The notes under the pieces: model-generated
What the model was told of the DNA's origin: nothing
Databases searched by the model: none
What the model saw: the letters and a program-made list of their open reading frames with translations, nothing else
Assembly: GCF_050947875.1 (NCBI RefSeq)
Contig: NC_134571.1
Location: forward strand, 228,542,024 to 228,606,023
Origin: Dermacentor variabilis
Lineage: Eukaryota > Arthropoda > Arachnida > Ixodida > Ixodidae
Direction of reading: 5' to 3'
DNA length: 64,000 bases
Program-made: the position numbers and the translations under genes
In this document: one piece after another, positions 54,049-64,000 of the stretch
Position numbering within the stretch: the first letter of the stretch is position 1
How the letters are laid out: each line of letters starts with the position of its first letter

Positions 54049-55860
54049 TACATTAGAAATGCGAAGATACAATGGGATATACAAATGTGAAGCTACAGCT
54101 TGATACAGGGCAAAAAATTGTCACTGGAAACAAAGTTCACTGCGCATATACACAAAACCTCGCAACAAGATATTTAAGTATTAGTATAAGTCTCCAATAA
54201 ATCTACGTACCTAAGAAAAAGTCGCTATATATAATGCGTCAAACAAGGCAAATAAACAGGTTGCGCAACCACAGATTCACAGATCACCGCACCCCCCCCC
54301 CCTCCTTCCACTCCCAAAATGTATCGCGTGCGACGGAAGGCGGCGCGCTTCCTCCCCGCTTTTCTCCCTTGCGCACACAAGACTCATCGTCGGCTCACCC
54401 CCTCCTCCTCCTCCCCCACGCTTTCATTCGCACATAGAGCATGCGGCGCGCGGTCACGATGTTATCGCCCTTGGCCTTTATTTATACGGAACATGAGGGC
54501 AACGGCAGGAATGCGCCTGGAGTCTTCATATAGCTGCTATTGTAGTAATATAATAGTATCCGGCAACTGAAGCGTCCCGGGCCCATTACTTTCCGCAAAA
54601 GAAGTAACAAAATCGAACTTTCACCATGCGACAATTCGCTGCGCCGCAACAATGTCTTTTTTTCTTTTGTGGGGCGGGGGGCGGCGAAATAGAATAACGC
54701 AAAGGAAAGCATGTTGGCTACAATCGAATGCCTACTTTGGGCACCTAGTGTGGCTACTGAAGGAATATTGAAGAAAACGTGTGACGCTTGGTCCACAGAA
54801 AACCATACGCATACTGCTCGGTATCCTACACCGGCGAGACAAAATTTTTCGGAGAGGTTGCGCTCAAGCGAACGCGTTGCAATCCGTCGAGTCCCCGCAG
54901 TGCTGGTGGCGAGCGACTATGCATTGTTTCTTTTTCTCGTCTGCCAGCCAGAAAGCGTCCAAAACTCTGCCATGCGAAAATGCAGTCGGCCAGAGCAAAA
55001 CGAACGCGCATCCAAGTGCGTAGCGCGGTTGTCGATGCAGCACGAGAAAAACGCATGCGCTCTGGCTGATCGGCAGCCCGCAGGTTACAAGAACAAAAGA
55101 AAAAAAAAGAGAAAGAGGCTCAATGTATCCTCACGAATAAAAGTCTAGGTAGAAAAATAAATAAGAACTTAGTTACAATGGTGGATTTAGTGTCTTGACA
55201 TGGATGCTTTGGCGCAGGTGGAAAAAAAATGTTCATATTCTTTTCTGTGACCTGACGGCACAAATGAACCACCACAACGCTTTGTCTTATCGGACCTCGC
55301 TGCGTGCTTTGTCAACTTGTCTGATAGTATGTTTATTTGGCTTGTCTCGTTGTATGGCCCGATGTGAGACTTTAGAAAATCGATGCACCTTTGGCGTCAA
55401 ATGTTTACAACAGCTTTAAACCCACAAAGTTCCGTAATTGAAGATCTAAAGCACGACTTTGGAAATGTCAATGCACCTTTCGCATCAAAATGTTATGAGA
55501 ACTTTATACCCACAAAGTTTGAGACTTGAAATCCAAGCGCTCCGTAGATTCCGCGGCCTCCGCGAGATGCCGAGACGAGCCCGCTTGCCATCAAAGCGCC
55601 CTTGAAATTTTGTGCTCGGTGGGGCTTCTTGCGTTACGATATGTGACTCCCGAAGCATGGGCGTTGCCGCGAAACCCAGCCCGTTTTGGCAATGTTCGCG
55701 CTAAAATGTCTTTTCGAGCGTGAATTAAGGTCATTCTATACAAAATCGAGCATGATTTCCGGCGCCGGGAGTTTTTTCGGTCGGCGGCGCATGACAGCAC
55801 GAAAGAATTTCGGGGGGGCTGAAGCCCCATAAGCGCCCCCCCCCCCTGGCTACGCCCCTG

Positions 55861-57327
55861 CAACCTACATGTTTCTTTTTCTTCTTTCGGTGGCCGCTAA
55901 TGCGTCGCTCACACTTGTTGCCCCATCTGCCCTCAATAGAGACATATTCGGTTCATGCATTGTGTGTTATACTTCCATTGCGAAGCAATCATGTGACGCA
56001 AGCATCTGCACGGCAGCCCACACGTTGACATGGAGTTCCTGGCATTTTAGCATTAACTCCTTTCGAACCTACACGTTCCTTTTTGTTCTTTCGCTGGCCG
56101 CTGATGCGTCGCCCACACATGGTTCTCCACCTGTTGTCAATATGAACATGGTAGTATTTGTGCATTGTGTTTTGTACTTGCATTGCAAAGCAATCGGGTG
56201 ACGCAAGCATCTGCTACCGCAGCCCGCACAGTGACATGGGCTGCCCGGCGTTTTATCGTTACCTCCTTTTCAACCTACACGTTTCTTTTTTTCTTTAGGG
56301 GGCCGCCAATTCGTCACTCAAACTTGGTACCCCACCTGCCCTCAATAAAGATATATTCGGCTTTGTGCGTTATGTGTTGTAATTACATGGTGAAGCTATC
56401 GGGTGACGCAAGCGCCCAAACAGTGACATTCACATCCTCGCATTTTAGCGTTACCTCCTTTCCAAGCTGCACATTTCTTTTCGTTCATTCGGTGGCCACT
56501 AATGCGCCGCTCGCACTTGTTACCCCACCTGCCATCGATATAGAAATGGCTGCTTTTGCGCATTCTGAAGCAATCGGTTGACGCAGGCATCTGCTGCCGA
56601 CCCGCACATCGACATGGACTTCCCGGCATTTTTGTGTTGCCTCCTTTCCAACCTTCACGCTTATTTTTGTTCTTTCGGTGGCCGATTATGCGTAGCTCAC
56701 ACTTGGTTCCCCACCTGTTGTCGATATGGGCATGGTCAGTTTCGTGCGTTGTGTGTAGTACTTGCACTGCGAAGAAATCGGGCGACGCAAGCATCTGCTG
56801 CCACATCCGAGACAGCGACATTGACTTCCTCGCATTTCAGCATTGCCTCCTTTCCAACCTGCACGTTTCTTTCAGTTCTCTCGGCTTCCATTAATGCATC
56901 GCTCACACTTAGTTCCCCACCTGTTGTCATTATGCAACGGTCGGTTTTGTGCGTTGTGGGTTGTACTTGCATTGCGAAGCAATCGGGTGACGCAAGCATT
57001 TGCTGCCGCTGCCCACACACACATTGACATGGCCTACCGGACATTTTAGCTTACTTCCTTTCCAACCTACACGTTTCTTTTCTTCTTTCTGTGGCCGCTA
57101 ATGTGTCGCTCACACTTGGTTTCCGACCTGTTGTATATATGGACATGATCGATGTTGCGCATTGTGTGTTCTAATTACATTCCAAAGCAATCGGGTGGCG
57201 CAAGTATCTGCTACCGCCGCCCAAAGAGCGACACGGACTACCGGGCATTTTACCTCACATCCTTTCCGAGCTGCACGTTTCTTTTCGTTCTTTCTGTGGC
57301 CGCTAATGCTTCGCTCACACTGGGTAC
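55861..57327 (+). repeat. 205-bp satellite array, block D
   Basis: About seven monomers. The first eight bases are the right TSD of the hAT-like element. Ends at GGGTAC where a Penelope-like fragment begins. Confidence 0.9.
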
Positions 57328-57944
57328 TTGCCCGCCAGTACTTGGTACGGCGCCCAACAATCTGGCGGGCATGTGCAACATGGTGCAGGGAAAGAAAAAA
57401 AGAAATGGATGCGGTATCAAGCACGTTGACAGGTTCGTCCCATGTAGAATTGGGGTAGTGCACCAGATACCCCTCTATTGTTGCAACAGCTACCTAGGGC
57501 AGACGGAATGGCGTCTAAACGTCAGACTGCAGGAGCACCGCGCAGGAGTAGAAGGATTGGCGGGGGGTGGCAAATTGGGTGACTATTGTCGCCACTGTCG
57601 TAATTGCAAGCCTAGGTTGCGCGACACTAAAGTCTTGAAGATGTTTGCGCCACAACTGAGCCGAGAAATCTTTGAAGCTTAATGTATAAAAATGCGACCT
57701 GACAGCTGCGCAAGCAGCTCTTCAGTGTCATTGAGTTATAAAGAGTTCAAATTTAACATGCAAATTTGTGCCACTTACTCCCGCATGCCAACGTCGAGTG
57801 ATGGCTGCCTGATGATTAGCAAGTGTGATTATGAGGCATGTATAAATGTGGGATTTCCCGGAGTAAATCTCAGTTAAAGTTCCGCGCCTGTCCTGTGTGT
57901 TTCCTTCTTTGTCCTTTGTTGTTTGTGCAGTTACATGATGCAGC
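57328..57944 (+). mobile_element. Penelope-like element, endonuclease part
   Basis: The frame at 57361-57682 reads NNLAGMCNMVQGKKKRNGCG, VVHQIPLYCCNSYLGQTEW, RLNVRLQEHRAGVEGL, DYCRHCRNCKPRLRDTKVLK and QLSREIFEA: the Penelope GIY-YIG endonuclease (YLGQT with L for I, catalytic Arg of NVRLQEH, Cys/His pattern, Glu of REIFEA). It lacks RT. The 3' UTR ends TTACATGATGCAG and satellite follows at once. Confidence 0.85.
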
Positions 57945-60007
57945 CTAATACAGACATGGTCGGTTTTGTGCATTTTTTGTTGTACTCGCATTGCGATGCA
58001 ATCGCGTGACGCAAGCATCTGCTAGCGCAGCCCTGAGAGCGACATGGACTTTCTCGCATTTTAGCGTCACCTCCTTTCCAACCTGCACGTTTCTTTTCGT
58101 TCTTTGGGTGGACGCTAATGCGTCGCTGACACTTGGTTCCCCACCTTCCCTCCATATAGTATATTCGGTTTTGTGCATAGTGTGTTCTACTTGCACTCAG
58201 AAGCAATCGCGTGACGCAAGGATCGCTGCCGCAGATGAGACAGCGACATGTACTACGCGGCTGTTTAGCGTTACCTCATTTGGAACCTGCACTTTTAGTT
58301 GCTTCGGTGGCCGCTAATGCGTCGCTCACACTTGGTACACCACCTGCCCTCAATATAGACATGGTCGGTTTTGTGCATTGTGTGTTGTACTCGAATTGCG
58401 AAGCAATCGGGTGATGCAAGTATGTCCTGGCGCAGCCCTGGCAGCAACATGGACTTTCTGACATTTTAGCGTTACCTCCTTTCCAACCTGCACGTTTCTT
58501 TTCGTTCATTCGGTGGCCGTTAATGCGTTGCTCACACTTGGTTCCCCACATGTGTTCAATACGGACAAGGTTATATTTGTGCATTGTGTGTTTGTACTTT
58601 CACTGCGAAGCACGGGTGAAGTCGCCATCTGTTACCGCAGCCGAAACAGCGACATAGACTACCCTGCATTTTATTCTTACCTTCTTTACAACATGCACTT
58701 TTCTTTTCGTTCTTTCGGGGGGCGCTAATGCGTCGCTCACGCGTGGTACCCCACCTGCCCTCAACATAGATACATTCGGTTTTCTTCGTTATGTGTTGTA
58801 TTTACAAGGCGGAGCAATTGGGTGAAGCAAGCATCTGCTGCCGCAGCCCGCATAGTCACATGGAATTCCCGGCTATTTAGCGTTACCTCCTTTGCAACCT
58901 GCACGTTTCTTTTTGTTTTTTGGTGGCTGCTTACGCTTCGCTCAAGCTTGGTTCCCCACCTGTTGTCAATATGGATATTGTTATATTTGTGTATTGTGTT
59001 TTGTACTTGCATTGCGAAGCTATTAGGTGACGTAAGTGTTGGCTACCGCAGCCCACACAGTGACATGGACTATCCGGCCATTTGAGCTTACCCCTTTCCA
59101 AACCGCACGTTTCCTTTCTTTCTTTCGGTGGGCGCTAATGTGTCGCTCACACTTGGTACCCCACCTACCTTGAATATACACCTGGTCATTTTTGTGCATC
59201 CTGTGTTGTGCTTGCATTGCGAAGCTATCTCGTGACGGAAGCATCTGGGCGCAGCCCAGACATCGACATCGACTTCCCGGCATTTAAGCCTTACCTTCTT
59301 TCCAACCTGCACGTTTCTTTTCGATCTTTAACTGGCGGCTAATGCGTCGCTCACACTTGGTTCCCCACCTGTTGTCAATATGGTCATGGTCGTATTTGTG
59401 TATTATGTGTTGTAGTTGCATTGCGAAGCAATCAGGTGACGCAAGCGTCTGCTACCCCCGCCCACACCGTGACATAGACTACGCGACATTTTACCGTTAC
59501 CTCCTTCGCAACCTACACTTTTCTTGTCGTTCTTTCGGTGGACGCTAATGCTTCGCTCACACTTGGTACCCCACCTGCCCTCAATATAGATGTATTTGGT
59601 TTTGTGCATTATGTGTCGTACATACATTGCGAAGCAATCAGGCGACGCAGCATCTGCCGCCGCAACCCACACAACGACGTGGACGTCGCGGTTATTTAGC
59701 GGTGTCTCCTTTCCAAGCTACACGTTTCTTTTTTTATTTCGGTGGCCGCTAATTCGCCGCTCACATTTGGTTCCCCACCTACTGTCAATATTGACATGGT
59801 CGGTTTGGTATGTTGTGTGGTGAACTTGCATTGCGAAGCAAACGGATGACGCAAGCATCGCTGCCGCAGTTCAGACAGCGACATGGATTACGCGGCTATT
59901 TAGCGTTACCTCCTTTGTAACCTGCACTTTTCATGCCTTTGGAGGCCGCTAATGTTTTGCTCACACTTGTTACCACCACCTGCCTTCAATAAAGAACATA
60001 TTTAGCA
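57945..60007 (+). repeat. 205-bp satellite array, block E
   Basis: The most regular block: start-to-start distances of the GCTAATG landmark are 199, 206, 205, 204, 206, 204, 206 and 204 bases. Ten monomers. It starts in the CAATATAGA segment directly after the Penelope 3' end. Confidence 0.92.
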
Positions 60008-60640
60008 GGGATAGGCAGGCTAGTTTGTGGTCGATGTTGGAATGCATCATGTAACCGCGCGAACAACAAAGGACAAAAAAGGAAACACACAGGACAGGCG
60101 CGGAAATTCAACAGAGATTTACTCCAGGAAATCCCACATTTATACATGTCTCATAATCACACTTGCTATTCATCAGACAACCATCACTCGACGTTGGCAT
60201 GCGGGCGTGAGTGGCACAAATTTGCATGTTAATATTTCAGCTCTTTATCAATCAATGACACTGAAGAACTGCTTACGCAGCTGCCAGATTGCATTTTTAT
60301 ACAGTAAGCTTCATAGATTTCTCGGCTCAGTTGTGACGCAAACATCTTCAATACTTTAGTGTCGCCGAACCTAGGCGTGCAATTACGACAGTGGCAACAA
60401 TGGTCGGCCAATTTGCCACCCCCCGCCAATCCTTCTACTCCTGCGCGGTGCTCCTGCAATCAGACGTTTCGACACCGTCCCGTCTGCCCTGTGTAGCTGT
60501 TGCCACAAGGAAGGGGTATCTGGTACACTACCCCTATTCTACATGGGACGAACCTGTCAACGTGCTTAATACCACATTCATTTCTTTTTACATTTGCCTG
60601 CCCCATTTTGCACATGCCCGCCAGTTTCTTGGGCGCCGTG
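60008..60640 (-). mobile_element. Penelope-like element, endonuclease part, inverted
   Basis: The minus frame contains MQEHRAGVEGLAGGGKLADH, CRNCTPRFGDTKVLKMFASQ and LSREIYEAYCIKMQSG, the same endonuclease as the neighbouring copies. The GIY-YIG start lies upstream in another frame (about 60520). Its 3' end (60058-60042) is longer than in the other copies, continuing through CTAGCCTGCCTATCC. Head-to-head with the plus-strand copy starting at 60658. Confidence 0.85.
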
Positions 60641-60671
60641 AAAAATCTTAACCTACTTGGCTAAGATTTTT
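60641..60671. repeat. Palindrome at Penelope head-to-head junction
   Basis: AAAAATCTTA, an 11-base loop, then TAAGATTTTT. The junction between the two inverted Penelope copies lies in this hairpin. Confidence 0.75.
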
Positions 60672-61802
60672 AGACATGTTGACGATTACGCCGTATTTTT
60701 TAAAGGGGTAAGGGAGGGAGGCGGTTCAACTGCAGTAAACCGTGTTCTTGCAATTTTCCGAGAGAGTGCGTTTGGGTTGGGTTTCACTTTTGAGTTGCCT
60801 TCACATGTATACTTGCAGTTCCTGGACATTTGCATTATTATTGCTCCCACGCGTGCTGGAGGTACCAGCCTCGATCAAAAAAGGTATTTTAAACTACCAG
60901 TCTGCTCTTGCGAAGCTTGTAAAAAGGGGAAAAGCGAAAAACTGCCTGCGTACTGCTCTTGACAGGTCCTGCCAGCATGAAATGCAACATAGCGTATTCT
61001 TACAGCAGCAAAAACTGCAGAGCGCAGGATTTCAGTATGAGATGGTCACCTCTGTGCTAGAAACTCTTGACAAGTAAGCGCGGGGCCCATCAGAGCACCC
61101 CTCAAGCGTAGAGCCGTCACGCCGTAGACCTGTTGCAATCCCGTACTACTACCAAATCTCTCACCGCCTCAAAAGGATGGCTGAAAAATGTGAAGTGCCG
61201 GTGGTTCTCACGGCCCCCGAGAAACTAGCGTGCATGTGCAACATGGTGCAGGGAAAGAAAAAAAGAAGTGAATGTGGTATCAAGCACGTTGACATGTTTG
61301 TCCCATGTAGAATACGGGTAGTGTATCAGATACCCCTCTCCCTTGGCAACAGCTACCTGGGGCAAACGGGACGGTGTCTAAACGTCAGACTGCAGGAGCA
61401 CCGCGCAGGAGTAGAAGGATTGGAGGGGGGTGGCAAATTGGGTGACTATTGTCCCCACTGTCGTAATTGCAAGCCTAGGTTGCGCGACACTAAAGTCTTG
61501 AAGATGTTTGCGTCACAACTGAGCCGAGAAATCTATGAAGCTTACCATATAAAAATGCAATCTGGCAGCTGCGCAAGCAGCTCTTCAGTGTCATTGAGTG
61601 ATAAGGAGTTCAAATATTTACATGCAAATTTGTGCCGCTCACGCCCGCACGCCAACGCCGAGTGATGGCTGTCTGATGATTAGCAAGTGTGATTATGAGG
61701 CATGTAAAAATGTGGGATTTCCCGGAGTAAATCTCAGTTGAAATTCCGCGCCTGTCCTGTGTGTTTCCTTCTTTGTCCTTTGTTGTTTGCGCGGTTACAT
61801 GA
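60658..61802 (+). mobile_element. Penelope-like element, RT end plus GIY-YIG endonuclease
   Basis: Starts at the RT catalytic box (KIFRHVDDYAVFF) and continues FGLGFTFELP, YLQFLDICIII. In the next frame come NYQSALAKLVKRGKAKNCLR, LDRSCQHEMQHSVFLQQQKL and RRPVAIPYYYQISHRLKRMA. The endonuclease frame follows (61177-61665: CMCNMVQGKKKR, VVYQIPLSLGNSYLGQTGR, CLNVRLQEHRAGVEG, REIYEAYHIKMQ). 5'-truncated at the RT active site, with two frameshifts. The 3' end TTACATGATGCAT runs straight into satellite at the same monomer position as the 57944 copy. Confidence 0.88.
61177..61665 (+). pseudogene. Penelope-like GIY-YIG endonuclease domain
   Basis: The 162-residue frame is the best preserved endonuclease here. 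Visible are a Cys pair (CMC), the NSYLGQTGR segment (GIY-YIG second half, L replacing I), catalytic Arg in NVRLQEH, the CPHCRNC cysteines, and Glu in REIYEAYHI. In Penelope elements this domain cuts target DNA to prime reverse transcription. Its RT partner upstream is truncated and frameshifted, so the copy is not self-sufficient. Confidence 0.85.
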
Positions 61803-62776
61803 TGCATCTCAATATAGACATGGTCGGTTTTGTGCATATTGTGTTGAACCCGCATTGCGAAGCAATCGGGTGACGCAAGCATCTGCTGGCGCAGCCCTGA
61901 CAGCAGCATATAGTTTCTGGCATTTTAGCGTCACCTCCTTTCCAACTTGCACGTTTGTTTACGTTCATTTGGTGGCCGTTAATGCGTTGCTCACGCTTGG
62001 TTCCCCACATCTGTTCCCCACTGCCGCAGCCCACACAGCGACATGCATTACGCGGCTATTTAGCGCGACCTCCTTTTGCAACCTGCGCTTTTCATTTCAT
62101 TGTTTCGGTGGCCGCTAATGCGGCGCTCACACTTCGTACCCCACCTGCCTTCAATATACACATGGCTGGCTTATTGCCCTTTGTGTTGTACTTGCATTGT
62201 CAACCAAACGGGTGACGCAAGCATCCGCTGCCGCAGCTCAAACTGCGACATGGACTTGGCGGCATTTAAGCGTTAACTCCTTTCGAACCTACACGTTTCT
62301 TTCTGTTCTTACAGTGGCCGCTGACGCGTCGCTCACACTTGGTTCCCCACCTGTTGTCAATATGGACCATGTCGTATTTGTGCATTGTGTGTGGTACTTG
62401 CACTGCGAAGCAATCACGTGACGCAAGCACCTGCTACGGCTGCCCACACAGCGGCATTTACTACCCGGCATTTTCTCCTTACCTCCTTTCCAACCTGCAC
62501 GTTTCTTTTCATTGTTTCGGTGGACGCTAATGCGTCGCTGACACTTGGCACCCCACCCGCCCTTAATGTAGATATATTCGGTTTTGTGCATTATGAGGTT
62601 TACTTACATTGCGAAGCAATCAGGCGACGCAATCACCTGCTACCGCAGCCCACACAGCGACATGGACTACGCGGCTATTTAGCGCGACCGTCTTTGCAAC
62701 CTGCGCTTTTCTTTTTATTGTTTCGGTGGCCGCTAATGCGTCGCTCACACTTCGTACCCCGCCTGCCTTCAATTTA
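61803..62776 (+). repeat. 205-bp satellite array, block F
   Basis: About five monomers; one (near 62016) has an internal deletion of about 120 bases. The first monomer shares the variant GCGCAGCCCTGA...TTTCTGGCATTTTAGCGTCACC with the first monomer of block E. Confidence 0.9.
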
Positions 62777-62895
62777 GATCAAGGCGGAAAGCTGGGCTAG
62801 TTGGTGTGACATCACTAATCAAAAGACTAGCGCAAATAACAGGGACACAGACGGAGGAAGCGACAGGACGAGCGCTGAACATAAACTCAGGTTGT
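62777..62895 (+). repeat. Terminal motif like that of the 11160 cassette
   Basis: AGATCAAGGCGGAAAGCTGGG is followed by AAAAGACTAGCGCAAATAAC and GACAGGACGAGCGCTGAAC. It matches the left end of the cassette at 11160-11255 over most of its length. It ends the satellite array abruptly. Probably the terminus of a Penelope-like element whose body is missing here. Confidence 0.6.
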
Positions 62896-62904
62896 AGTGC
62901 ACCA

Positions 62905-63115
62905 CTCTAAAAACTAGGAAGGGTATCGCGGGAGTGAAGCGGCCGGTTCACTCTTCAAAGCGTCGTTTTACTCTCGCAAAATGTCGAGGAGAGTGAAATG
63001 CATTGTTCACTCTGTGACCAAGGAGAGAGTGAAATGTGCTTTTCACTCTCCCCTTCGGAGAGAGAGTAGAATGCCCGTTCTACTCTTGCGGCAATAGAGA
63101 ACAAAACGTAGCGTA
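62905..63115. repeat. Cluster of short inverted GAGAGTGAAA motifs
   Basis: Alternating GAGAGTGAAATG and TTCACTCT / TTTCACTCTC motifs (at least seven in about 180 bases) can pair with each other in several ways. This is common at the ends of some tick MITEs. No coding potential. Confidence 0.5.
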
Positions 63116-63119
63116 ATCT

Positions 63120-64000
63120 TCTGCTTCAACTTTAGGTGGCTGGCCCCGAACATGGCAATGTATCATTCATGCACGCTGAGCAAAGAACACATCGTTTTGC
63201 TTCTAAGAGAACAGGCCGCCGCAGTTCAAAGGAACGCGTAGCGAGCGCTCTACTTTTTCACTCGGAGTTGCTCCACCGCGCGCCGGCGCGCTCAAGATCG
63301 CGGAACAACACAGCACCGGAGAAAGGCGATCCGTCCAGCGAGCAGCAACAAAGGCCAGCCAAGGGAGATCGTGTGTCAGCCATCTCGCTTTGCCACGAAA
63401 ACACGACAGTCGTTCGTCATGCCTTGGATATAACAACAAATCCTCCACTGTAAGTGAATTCTAACTTAGGTGCACATTCTCCGTATATATCATGCTATCG
63501 CCAGGAAGTCGTCGCTGCGCTTAGCCGACGCGATTGACAAAGGACTAGGCATACGCGCTGTCTCTCGATGTCAATCGAAAAAGCCAGTCGTCGCGATAAC
63601 TGCATGTGATTTTATCACTTTGCCGTTGTCCGTAAGAGCTTTAAAAATCGCAAACGCTGCCAGAACTATGGTATGTTCAATAAGACGCCAGGCGAGAGGA
63701 CGCTTAAAATGGTTCGTTCACCAGCCCGTGATACCGAGCCTATGCGGAGCGTGATTAGCGTGCGTTTTGTGTGTTTGAATTTATTCAGTTTGGCAGTCTA
63801 CTGTGTACGGAACGCTGTTGAACTAAGGAATCACATAACAGAAGGCGTCATTTTGTTGGCAGCATGCTTTTTTTTATAAATAAACCGCGCGCTTGACGGT
63901 GTCTCGCGCAGGGGGAATCTGCGACCACTCAAGTTACGTGCAGCACCAGTGCTAGTTAGAAACTTTGCCGCAGGCATTCAGCTGCATGCTGCAAGAGGTC
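63120..64000. other. Unassigned sequence
   Basis: A moderately CpG-rich part at 63190-63420, then AT-rich sequence. The plus frames at 63136-63453 and 63470-63754 show no family motif. Confidence 0.4.

Overview
The window looks like repeat-rich nuclear DNA of an ixodid (hard) tick, probably metastriate. Two points support this: several copies of a tRNA-derived SINE that matches the Ruka family first described in Rhipicephalus, and a dense mix of LINE (I, CR1/Jockey-like, RTE), Gypsy, Penelope-like, mariner and hAT-like remnants. I see no intact host gene. The only candidate host-type exon is a broken THAP-domain exon near 12.5-12.7 kb. The species call is inference; the element families are read from translated motifs, terminal repeats and target-site duplications (TSDs).

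Layout. 0-9 kb: decayed Gypsy reverse transcriptase (RT), a possible Harbinger fragment, an LTR-like remnant, an RTE 3' end and a CR1/Jockey-type LINE (minus). 9-12.4 kb: a 1.08-kb inverted duplication. Its right arm sits between short terminal inverted repeats and perfect 12-bp TSDs, so it appears to be a captured and re-inserted copy of the left arm. 12.5-12.7 kb: THAP exon. 13.3-17.2 kb: I-clade LINE with endonuclease, RT and RNase H (minus), split by a perfect-looking palindrome. 18-20.6 kb: a Ruka SINE with perfect TSDs, then a CR1 LINE broken by a TTAA-flanked MITE. 20.6-25 kb: mostly unassigned, with a SINE and a CR1 tail. 25-28.8 kb: first copy of a composite, a hAT-like element carrying a mariner that itself holds a CR1 tail. 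31.2-33.2 kb: a TIR element carrying an RTE fragment and a SINE. 34.2-37.8 kb: a Penelope-like 3' end and a second I-clade LINE. 38.1-38.9 kb: a foldback. 40.9-42.4 kb: Gypsy integrase.

From 42.43 to 62.78 kb the window is a satellite array with a monomer of about 205 bp (roughly 40 monomers, about 8.7 kb of satellite DNA). Later insertions break it into six blocks: a CR1 LINE with a second I-clade LINE nested inside it; an internally deleted LINE; a second copy of the hAT-like/mariner composite with a nested Ruka SINE; and three Penelope-like fragments, two of them head to head. The last 1.2 kb holds a Penelope-type terminal motif and short GAGAGTGAAA-type inverted motifs.

Nothing here forms a working pathway. 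The value lies in the order of insertion events, most of which can be checked by TSDs, and in the unusual captured-segment cassette at 11,160-12,387.
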